This document shows, in pieces, positions 1 to 5,406 of a stretch of 5,836 nucleotides of DNA (the stretch's first letter is position 1; every line of letters begins with the position of its first letter). Below the pieces are notes generated by a model. That model saw only the letters and a program-made list of their open reading frames with translations. It was not told the DNA's origin and did no database searches. The position numbers were made by a program, and so were the translations under genes. This DNA comes from Bacteriovoracaceae bacterium UBA6261 (GTDB lineage: Bacteria; Bdellovibrionota; Bacteriovoracia; Bacteriovoracales; Bacteriovoracaceae). The stretch is taken from the NCBI GenBank assembly GCA_002440825.1, contig DJVH01000117.1:1-5836 (forward strand), given 5' to 3'.

Positions 1-378
1 TCCATGGGTTACAATGGGCAACGGGCCGGAATTGATGAAAGTAAAATTCCCTGGGGAAATAATAAAACTGTTCCGCTTGATCAACAGAAATACGCTTACG
101 TGGTTCACTCCGAAGCCAATGCCATACTTCATGCGAAGGCCAGCTTAGAAAACTCGCGATGTTATGTGACTCTATTTCCCTGCCATGAATGCGCCAAAAT
201 GATCGCAACTGTACGGGTAAAAGAGGTCGTCTTTCTTTCAGATAAATATCAGGACACTGTAGAAAACCAAATCGCTAAAAGAATCTTTGATATGTCTGGC
301 ATAAAGTATCGGGAACTCAAGCTGAATAAAGAAATCGTCGACGAGCTTTACTCCTACTTAACATCTATTATCCCTTGA
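1..378 (+). CDS. dCMP deaminase, 5'-truncated by the window edge
   Basis: Zinc-dependent deoxycytidylate deaminase, which converts dCMP to dUMP in the cytoplasm and so supplies thymidylate synthase. Only the C-terminal 125 codons are present; the frame is open to base 1. Counting from the ATG at 4, which is probably internal, the active site is complete: H35-S-E37 (zinc ligand and catalytic Glu) and P59-C60-x-E-C63 (the other two zinc ligands). The GYNG loop at 2-5 is conserved in the family. The stretch IPW, YVVHSEANAI, TLFPCHECAKMI and VVFLSDKYQD recalls the animal DCTD and T4-like type more than the short bacterial ComEB type; this is from memory of those families. By comparison with human DCTD, about 45-50 N-terminal residues lie outside the window, so the ATG at 4 should not be used as the start. 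Its 3' end overlaps the convergent methyltransferase gene by 11 bp. Confidence 0.93.
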   Translation, partial: SMGYNGQRAGIDESKIPWGNNKTVPLDQQKYAYVVHSEANAILHAKASLENSRCYVTLFPCHECAKMIATVRVKEVVFLSDKYQDTVENQIAKRIFDMSGIKYRELKLNKEIVDELYSYLTSIIP

Positions 379-1003
379 AGAGATAAACATCCTCGCCTAG
401 AAATTGACCCTGTTCCAACTGACAAATCAGGCTTAATTCCTGAAAGGCCCTTGGATTAAAGAACTGGACATGGGTCAGGTCTCGTTTATAAAACCACTGA
501 GAAAAACTCTTAGGATCACCCGGATAAGTTTTAGTTTTAATGAAAAATCGCCCCCCTGGATTTAGGAGGCTTCTCAAGGCCAGCATATCCGTTCTTGGTG
601 AGCGCAAATGCTCAATGACTTCCGATAAAATGATAAAGTCATACTTTTTAGTCAGTGCTACTCGCTGGGGATAAAAGTAGACATCATAAGATTCTGTCAA
701 AAAGCCCATCTGATTTAAAATATTTTCCAAAACAAGAGTTCGACCACAGCCAAAATCCAGGCCAGTTTCACCTTTTTCTATAAAAGGTGCTGCCAGAGAA
801 GCGAGCCTGAACAAATAGTTTTGATAAGCAGGATCGGTTTCGGAGTTTTGATGGGATTCATAGCGTTTTTTTTCTTCGATATCAGAAATCAGCTGATCTC
901 TTCCTACAAAAACCAGCTCACAGACCTGACATTTGAAATAACTTCTGACTTTGTCCTGATTGAACAGCTCGGTTTTTTTACCAAAACAAAGTGGACACTC
1001 CAT
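368..1003 (-). CDS. Zinc-ribbon class I SAM-dependent methyltransferase
   Basis: Predicted soluble SAM-dependent methyltransferase of 211 residues; substrate unknown. An N-terminal zinc ribbon is formed by C3-x2-C6 and C25-x2-C28. The Rossmann methyltransferase core follows: motif I GLDFGCGRT at 81-89, an acidic residue at the end of strand 2 (D107), YDFIILSEVIEHL at 121-133, and LLNPGGRFFIKT at 146-157. Near the C-terminus, WFYKRDLTHVQFF matches the W-Y-x-R-D-x-T-H-V signature that I recall from small zinc-ribbon methyltransferases of this type (Methyltransf_23-like). The stretch between strand 2 and strand 4 is short (about 14 residues), as is usual in that group. The start ATG directly follows the TAA of the upstream DUF502 gene, with AAGGAT 9 nt before it, which suggests one transcript and coupled translation. 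The 3' end overlaps the dCMP deaminase gene on the other strand. Confidence 0.9.
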   Translation of the reverse strand: MECPLCFGKKTELFNQDKVRSYFKCQVCELVFVGRDQLISDIEEKKRYESHQNSETDPAYQNYLFRLASLAAPFIEKGETGLDFGCGRTLVLENILNQMGFLTESYDVYFYPQRVALTKKYDFIILSEVIEHLRSPRTDMLALRSLLNPGGRFFIKTKTYPGDPKSFSQWFYKRDLTHVQFFNPRAFQELSLICQLEQGQFLGEDVYLFKG

Positions 1004-1591
1004 TTACCGGTTATCCTTCGCCTTAATCCAGGCAGTCACCGAAAGTTTGAGGGCCTGATCAACTGGGATATCAACTTTTTTGACCTTGTCTTTGGATATA
1101 AGAACCGTGATACCGCCTAACATGTAACTTAATGGCACATAAACGGAGATTAAATTGCTGCCAGGTAGCTCACTCAGTTCTTCATTGGTCACAAGACCTA
1201 AAACTTCTACCCCCATCGCCTCAAGGGGAACCAAAACGACTCTTTGTGGTTTATCTTTCTCGGAACTTCTTCCCGGAATCAAGGCCATCAAGTCCTTCAA
1301 AGGATTATAAATGACTTTAATAAGAGGAACTTTCTCTAAAGTGCGGGTGAGCCAGGAGAAAAATCTGCCGGTGATATAGTTATTTACCAGTAGTCCAACC
1401 AGAAAAATAAAGAGCAAGCTCACTACAATTCCGAGACCTGGAATATAAAGCCATTTTCCTATAATCATCTCCAGGGTTGAACCAAAGAGTGACTCTATTT
1501 TGTAACTGGCCCATATAAGAAGATAAAACGTCAGTGTAATAGGCAAGACAACAATCAGGCCTTTGAAGAAAATTTGATTTATGTATTTCAT
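1004..1591 (-). CDS. DUF502 family membrane protein
   Basis: Inner-membrane protein of 195 residues, the normal size for the DUF502 family (related to plant LIKE-COV proteins); the bacterial function is not established. Two membrane segments are visible, about 8-30 and 49-71, the second preceded by the family motif IPGLG (50-54). Next comes the conserved V-P-L-I-K-x-I-Y-x-P-x-K-D stretch (88-100). The C-terminal part (117-190) is soluble and beta-rich, with VVLVPLEAMGVEVLGLVT and VPLSYMLGG. Many family members have PTTPNPTSG where this protein has PLSYMLGG, so it may belong to a divergent subgroup. It is the first gene of a two-gene unit with the methyltransferase (no gap). A terminator at 1683-1714 isolates it from the upstream hydrolase, so it needs its own promoter within about 1592-1682. 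The Shine-Dalgarno is weak (GGAA, 11 nt before ATG). Confidence 0.9.
   Translation of the reverse strand: MKYINQIFFKGLIVVLPITLTFYLLIWASYKIESLFGSTLEMIIGKWLYIPGLGIVVSLLFIFLVGLLVNNYITGRFFSWLTRTLEKVPLIKVIYNPLKDLMALIPGRSSEKDKPQRVVLVPLEAMGVEVLGLVTNEELSELPGSNLISVYVPLSYMLGGITVLISKDKVKKVDIPVDQALKLSVTAWIKAKDNR
1013..1018 (-). promoter_or_regulatory. Ribosome-binding site of the methyltransferase gene
   Basis: Read on the minus strand, AAGGAT lies 9 nt before the ATG at 1003 and falls inside the last codons of the DUF502 gene. It supports this ATG as the real start and fits translational coupling, because ribosomes finishing the upstream gene stop exactly where the next one begins. Confidence 0.55.
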
Positions 1592-1627
1592 GAGATTGGT
1601 TTTTCCGAAAATCTTGGGTTTCCCCTA

Positions 1628-1656
1628 AGATAACACAGGTCATGAGATATGAGCAA
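1628..1656 (-). promoter_or_regulatory. Tentative promoter of the DUF502-methyltransferase unit
   Basis: On the minus strand, TTGCTC (1656-1651) and TTATCT (1633-1628) stand 17 nt apart between the terminator and the DUF502 start. Each matches the sigma-70 consensus only partly (about half of the bases). A promoter is expected here because of the terminator just upstream, but the exact boxes are a guess. Confidence 0.25.
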
Positions 1657-1682
1657 AGAGAGGTGAGAAACAAAAAATAGGC

Positions 1683-1714
1683 AAAAAAAAAGCCCTCTTT
1701 CGAGGGCTTTTTTT
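1683..1714 (-). terminator. Rho-independent terminator of the secreted hydrolase gene
   Basis: GCCCTC and GAGGGC form a G+C-rich stem around a 4-nt loop (1698-1701), and flanking A and T runs extend the pairing to 13 bp (1685-1697 with 1702-1714). It begins three bases after the stop codon of the minus-strand hydrolase at 1717. In the minus-strand RNA the loop is GAAA closed by C-G, a stable GNRA tetraloop, and the stem runs into nine U residues. The T run on the plus strand could also stop plus-strand transcription, but no plus-strand gene reads towards it from nearby. Confidence 0.93.
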
Positions 1715-1716
1715 AT

Positions 1717-2766
1717 TTAAAGTGAATTTATGATGCTTTGAATGTACTTCTGAGCCTCAGCTCCTTTAAAAGCTTTCGCTTTCCCAGAACCCGGATCAAA
1801 CTCCACAATTCCAGTCGCATCTTTCATCGTCCCGGTAGTCACTGAAGCAATGATTGAAGCGTAAGCTTCCGGTTGATCAGCTGGCATTACGTGACCAGAT
1901 TTATTCACAACAAAAGCAAGAACGTTGGCGTTTGCAGAAAGAAGTTTTGAAACTAATTGAAGCTGATCTTTTAAAAGACTTTCTGAATCATCATGAGCAA
2001 GCATGAAAACTCTCTTTGTTGTCTTTGGTGTTTTAGAAGCATCCCAGACAAATCCTTCAGCAGCACGGCTCAAAACAGTGTAGCCTTCAACCATGTCGGA
2101 TTTGCGACCAGCATTTAATTTAAAAGTTTCAATCATCGCTTCAACTTGAGAATTCCATTGTGAGTAGTAAGCTTGATCAAGCATTGATCTTGTAATTCCT
2201 GGTCCGAAAATCGGATTCCAGATCTCCCCTGCTTTTAAAGTAGCGCGGTAAGCTTCAAGTTGCGGATTAACCGCCGCTGAAGAAGTCATCGGAACAACAT
2301 CAATGATTAAAGGATAATTTTGAAGTGTAGAAGAAACCGCAGAGCTATATGAAATCGAAACAGGAACAATATTTTGAATACCGTAAGCTTTTTTCACTTG
2401 AGCAGCAAGAGTATCGGCTTCCTGACCAAGTTCAGCTAATGAAAATGATTTTGAACGGAAAGCAGGCTTGATGCCTTTTTCAAGAGCATCGACAGAGAAA
2501 GGCTGAACACTGAAGTTCATGGCAACAACACCAAAGCCTTGCTGCGTGAGTTTTTCCAGAGCGTCATCATTCGCGATAAGCCCTCGGTTTACACCGGGAA
2601 GAAAGAGAAACGTCGGCATCTTGGCGTTTTTAGGTTTAACGATTTCAACTGCAACCACCCGGTCGTTGCTCAATTTCATGGTCAATTTTTCTACTTCGGC
2701 AGACGCACTTCCAGCGAACACAAAAGACGCGACTAGCAATGAGCTCATAGATAGTTTAAATTGCAT
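1717..2766 (-). CDS. Exported alpha/beta hydrolase with a degenerate nucleophile elbow
   Basis: Predicted secreted or periplasmic serine hydrolase of 349 residues; substrate unknown. Residues 1-23 form a Sec signal peptide (K4, hydrophobic core, then A-S-A with cleavage likely before E24). The mature part has the order of an alpha/beta hydrolase: FLFLPGVNRG (53-62) at the oxyanion loop position, the elbow S137-I-S139-Y-S141, acidic candidates D259/D260 in FMLAHDD, and H292 in NKSGH. The elbow has serines where the usual GxSxG has glycines, so activity is likely but not certain. The region after the histidine (about 311-349) ends in a short extension with GSGKAKAFKG. The start ATG is preceded by a purine run AGAGAGAG rather than a classical Shine-Dalgarno. 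The gene is divergent from a second exported esterase and is closed by a strong terminator. I do not recognise a named family. Confidence 0.82.
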   Translation of the reverse strand: MQFKLSMSSLLVASFVFAGSASAEVEKLTMKLSNDRVVAVEIVKPKNAKMPTFLFLPGVNRGLIANDDALEKLTQQGFGVVAMNFSVQPFSVDALEKGIKPAFRSKSFSLAELGQEADTLAAQVKKAYGIQNIVPVSISYSSAVSSTLQNYPLIIDVVPMTSSAAVNPQLEAYRATLKAGEIWNPIFGPGITRSMLDQAYYSQWNSQVEAMIETFKLNAGRKSDMVEGYTVLSRAAEGFVWDASKTPKTTKRVFMLAHDDSESLLKDQLQLVSKLLSANANVLAFVVNKSGHVMPADQPEAYASIIASVTTGTMKDATGIVEFDPGSGKAKAFKGAEAQKYIQSIINSL

Positions 2767-2791
2767 AATTCTCTCTCTAGATTTTTTCAGG

Positions 2792-2815
2792 GATATTGTT
2801 TAGGAGGGAAATATC
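2792..2815. repeat. Inverted repeat GATATT-N12-AATATC
   Basis: A perfect 6-bp dyad lies within the leader of the minus-strand hydrolase, 26-49 bp upstream of its ATG. Its position would suit an operator or a promoter element for that gene, but a short AT-rich dyad like this can arise by chance. Confidence 0.25.
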
Positions 2816-2868
2816 ATCTTTCGGATGGGTTGCCACCTCTACTCTGTAAATATTTCGTAAGAAGGCAA

Positions 2869-2888
2869 TTCCTCGACTAAACGAGGAA
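2869..2888. promoter_or_regulatory. Operator-like inverted repeat between the two hydrolase genes
   Basis: TTCCTCG and CGAGGAA form a perfect 7-bp inverted repeat with a 6-nt spacer, 20 bp in all. It lies 52 bp before the TTG start of the esterase gene and about 100 bp from the start of the opposite hydrolase. No T run follows on either strand, so it is not a terminator. It overlaps the candidate -35 of the esterase gene, which suits a binding site for a dimeric regulator that could act on one or both genes. The regulator itself is not visible in the window. Confidence 0.45.
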
Positions 2889-2901
2889 ACTAAACTAATA
2901 T
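2873..2901 (+). promoter_or_regulatory. Candidate promoter of the PHB-depolymerase-like esterase
   Basis: TCGACT (2873-2878) and TAATAT (2896-2901) are separated by 17 nt, and each agrees with the sigma-70 consensus at four of six bases. The implied transcript would begin near 2908 and have a leader of about 30 nt. The -35 box sits inside the inverted repeat. No equally good pair is seen for the opposite gene. Confidence 0.35.
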
Positions 2902-2930
2902 TCTGCCACTAATTTTATTCATCCTTTTAC

Positions 2931-2934
2931 GGAG
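2931..2934 (+). promoter_or_regulatory. Shine-Dalgarno that fixes a TTG start
   Basis: GGAG stands 6 nt before the TTG at 2941. The next in-frame ATG (2998) would cut off most of the signal peptide, so spacing and signal peptide together favour TTG. Confidence 0.7.
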
Positions 2935-2940
2935 ACACTT

Positions 2941-3942
2941 TTGAAGACAAGAATCTCAGCCTTGATAAGCGCTCTCTTTATAGTCTCGATATTTTCAATG
3001 GCCACGGCCACTGCTTCTGATATTTTTGAAACTGGTAGCTACACGGGCATTTTTGGAACGAGAAATTACAAAGTTTATATTCCCAAAGGACTTGATAAAA
3101 CTAAGAAAGCTCCTGTCGTCGTGATGATTCACGGCTGTGAACAAAATGCTTCGCTCTTTGCGGAAGGCACTCGAATTGTAAAATGGGCCGATAAAGAAAA
3201 ATTCATTGTTCTGCTTCCAGAGCAAAATGTGATCTACAATCCTTATAAATGCTGGAACTGGGTTTTGCCGGTGAATAATGCCCGCACAGGTGAAACACAA
3301 GTTATTGTAGAAATGCTCGACGCTGTTTTACAAAAATATAACGGCGATAAAGATAATGTTTTTGCAGCTGGCATGAGTTCCGGTGCATCAATGGTTAATA
3401 TTCTTGGAAACTGTTACCCGGAACGTTTCAAGGCCCTGGCTTCACACGATGGAACTCAATACGCTTCAACTCGCACAGGTCTGGATTTTGCTGATGTTGT
3501 TCTTTATGGACCATCAGTCGATGCTCCTTCTGCCGCGATTATAGGCGATGCTTGTTCATCGCTTGTCGTCCGAAGACCAAAACAGATGCCGATTATTATT
3601 TTCCATGGGATGAAAAGCCCACTCATGAGCCCTGCTCACGCCTTTGCCATCGAAAACGAATTTAAAATTTTCAATGATCTTCTCGATAATGGTGTACGCG
3701 ACACATCTTATTATCTTTCAAAAGACGTTAAGTTTTTTTCCGGAGCAGGAAAGACTTACGGCTACAACAAATACACTCTTGTGAATCCTAATCACGATGT
3801 TTTGATTGAGCGCTACATGATCAATGATCTTGAGCACGCATGGTCTGGTGGTGTCGGGACTGTTCCCTACAATGATCCGAAAGGACCGGATGCAACGGCT
3901 TTAATCATTGATTTCTTCAAGCGCTGGGGACTTAAGAATTAA
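2941..3942 (+). CDS. Exported PHB-depolymerase/feruloyl-esterase-like hydrolase
   Basis: Predicted secreted esterase of 333 residues from the PHB-depolymerase-type alpha/beta hydrolases, acting on polyester or carbohydrate-linked esters; substrate not determinable. The start is TTG. Residues 1-25 form a signal peptide ending in A-T-A (cleavage near S26/D27). Family landmarks in order are RNYKVYIP (41-48), oxyanion HGCEQN (64-69), CWNW (104-107), the nucleophile elbow G144-M-S146-S-G148, and H299 in HAWSGG (299-304), the typical end of this family. The usual HGxxD block that carries the catalytic Asp reads H222-G-M-K-S226, so that Asp appears to be replaced. Four cysteines (66, 104, 158, 205) could form disulfides. 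No separate substrate-binding domain is present, as in short, single-domain members. It is divergent from another exported hydrolase. Its stop overlaps that of the convergent kinase gene by four bases, without a terminator between. Confidence 0.88.
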   Translation: MKTRISALISALFIVSIFSMATATASDIFETGSYTGIFGTRNYKVYIPKGLDKTKKAPVVVMIHGCEQNASLFAEGTRIVKWADKEKFIVLLPEQNVIYNPYKCWNWVLPVNNARTGETQVIVEMLDAVLQKYNGDKDNVFAAGMSSGASMVNILGNCYPERFKALASHDGTQYASTRTGLDFADVVLYGPSVDAPSAAIIGDACSSLVVRRPKQMPIIIFHGMKSPLMSPAHAFAIENEFKIFNDLLDNGVRDTSYYLSKDVKFFSGAGKTYGYNKYTLVNPNHDVLIERYMINDLEHAWSGGVGTVPYNDPKGPDATALIIDFFKRWGLKN

Positions 3943-5210
3943 ATTGGCAACGTAATTTTGAACAGTGAACCATTATCGGCTTCAACGAGTTCAAGAGTTC
4001 CCCCATTGCTGTTAAAAACATTATAAGAAAAACTAAGACCAAGACCGCGTCCGCGGCCAACGGTTCTTGTCGTGAAAAATGGATCAAAGATATGGTCGCG
4101 AACTAATGGAGAAATTCCCCTGCCATTATCTTTAATAATGACCACAATGGAATCGCTGGTTTTATCCAGTCGGATCATAATAATTTTTCTTTCCTGTTTT
4201 GTTTCCATCAATTCATAAACTGCATTTTCAATGATGTTGAAAAAAGCTTGAAAAATTTCAGTGTAAATGCCTTTGAAGAAGACATGATCTCGGGGAAGTT
4301 CAGTCATGAATTCAATATGCCCTTGCTGAATTTCTTCACTGAACATTTGAATCACATCGCTGATGATTTTGTTAATATCGATATCCGAAATTGTTCTGTT
4401 GGCCGCATTGGAAGAAATTGAACGCATGAGTCCTGTGACTTCCTGGATACGCGCAACGTTTTTTTGAATTTTATCCATGTAATCTGTGATGACTTTTTTA
4501 TCAACTTCTTCATTTTTTTCAATCTGACGAGCTATGCGCAGCTGTGCTCCTCTTATAACTGTTAATGGATTGTTAATTTCATGGGCCACACCAGAGGCGA
4601 GTTTTCCCAAAGAAGCAAGCTGATTTAATTGAAAAGCCTTGGCGCTCAGCTCTTCTTTATCTTCAAAAGCTTTATCGCGAATGAGTTCAGTGAGAATGCA
4701 GAGAATGAAAATCAAACTTGAATTCAAGGTGAAAGAGATAATGATCCTTCCTGTTAGATCGGCATCGATCAGCACATTGGCCGGGACAAGACCTTTGGAT
4801 TCAAGAACCAGTGAGGTGAAAAAAATTCCTGAAATGAGAATAAACCAGACCACACCAAAGAAGGCATTGAGAAGAAAAGAGGCCAGGAGTGGAATCGTTC
4901 CCAGCCACCAGATTGCGTTGGAATGAACGGCACCGGTGTACAAGGCAATAAAAGTGATGCAGATGCAAAACAGGGTAATGATGTAGTTCGCCTGCACGAT
5001 ATGATTTTTTACTTTGTCCTGGAAAAATTTTACGGGGAGGGCCAAAGCACCGCTCACAGCACACGCCCAGACCAGAATGTGTGCGTTCAGCTTAAAATAG
5101 ATATAGGCATTCACAAACCCCATCAGGGCGAGAACGTAGCTGAAAGGCGTCGTGTAACGGGCCTTCACTTCTTTTGCGTAATCGGTCATTCGTGGGTGAA
5201 AACTTGCCAT
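3939..5210 (-). CDS. Orphan membrane-bound sensor histidine kinase
   Basis: Sensor kinase of 423 residues. The N-terminal half (about 23-176) is strongly hydrophobic, with roughly six membrane segments and little periplasmic loop, so it probably senses a membrane or small diffusible signal; I do not recognise the sensor family. A short linker leads to the dimerisation domain with the phospho-acceptor H210 in HEINNPL (210-216). The ATPase domain has all boxes: N325-x3-N329, DNGRG (361-365), FDPFF (375-379), and G387-x-G389-x-G391 followed by LSFS. The kinase should therefore be active. No receiver domain is fused and no response regulator gene is in the window. ATG at 5210 is the first possible start, because an in-frame TGA lies 15 bp upstream; neither it nor the ATG at 5189 has a Shine-Dalgarno. 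The gene is tail to tail with the esterase gene and divergent from the SWIM gene. Confidence 0.93.
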   Translation of the reverse strand: MASFHPRMTDYAKEVKARYTTPFSYVLALMGFVNAYIYFKLNAHILVWACAVSGALALPVKFFQDKVKNHIVQANYIITLFCICITFIALYTGAVHSNAIWWLGTIPLLASFLLNAFFGVVWFILISGIFFTSLVLESKGLVPANVLIDADLTGRIIISFTLNSSLIFILCILTELIRDKAFEDKEELSAKAFQLNQLASLGKLASGVAHEINNPLTVIRGAQLRIARQIEKNEEVDKKVITDYMDKIQKNVARIQEVTGLMRSISSNAANRTISDIDINKIISDVIQMFSEEIQQGHIEFMTELPRDHVFFKGIYTEIFQAFFNIIENAVYELMETKQERKIIMIRLDKTSDSIVVIIKDNGRGISPLVRDHIFDPFFTTRTVGRGRGLGLSFSYNVFNSNGGTLELVEADNGSLFKITLPI

Positions 5211-5406
5211 TAAACAAAAGTATCAAAGTTGTTACTAAATTAATAGTTGATTGGAAAACTTTTACATTTTTTCCATTCACAGATTTCACGTTTTGACCAG
5301 CACAATATCTGCACTGTTCGAAAATATAGTGCCTTCAATTTACTAAGGAATAACGTATAATAGTCTCTTGATCGAAAACGCCAGCAGGCTTCAAACCTAG
5401 AGCACT
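5211..5406. promoter_or_regulatory. Divergent regulatory region between kinase and SWIM-protein genes
   Basis: An AT-rich region of 196 bp without a plausible gene. It carries a clear -10 for the rightward gene (5356-5361) and a small dyad GCACT-N12-AGTGC (5311-5332) upstream of it. For the leftward kinase gene I see AT-rich -10-like sequences (for example TATTAA on the minus strand at 5245-5240) but no matching -35. Confidence 0.5.
5356..5361 (+). promoter_or_regulatory. Perfect TATAAT -10 box for the SWIM-domain gene
   Basis: TATAAT matches the sigma-70 -10 consensus exactly and lies 45 bp before the ATG at 5407, which would give a leader of roughly 38 nt. The -35 is poor: the best candidate is TTCAAT (5334-5339) at 16 nt spacing, half matching. 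A promoter with a strong -10 and weak -35 often relies on an activator or other contacts. Confidence 0.5.

Noticed and set aside
821..1120. Plus-strand open frame of about 99 codons
   Set aside because: It lies across the well-supported methyltransferase and DUF502 genes on the other strand, and its product shows no recognisable motif.
1380..1673. Minus-strand open frame across the DUF502 start and leader
   Set aside because: It overlaps the DUF502 coding sequence in another frame, and its product has low-complexity, motif-free character.
2519..2803. Plus-strand open frames opposite the start of the secreted hydrolase
   Set aside because: They are antisense to a gene with a clear signal peptide and catalytic motifs, and they have no credible start signals.
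2869..2888. Inverted repeat read as a terminator
   Set aside because: No T run follows the stem on either strand, and it lies in a divergent upstream region where no transcript should end.
2995..3300. Minus-strand open frame inside the PHB-depolymerase-like gene
   Set aside because: It is a shadow of a strongly conserved protein on the plus strand.
4639..5289. Several open frames on both strands inside the kinase gene and its upstream region
   Set aside because: They overlap the kinase membrane domain in other frames and lack motifs or ribosome-binding sites.
5293..5330. TTGACC and TATAGT taken together as a promoter
   Set aside because: Each box is good alone, but the spacing of 26 nt is far too long for sigma-70.
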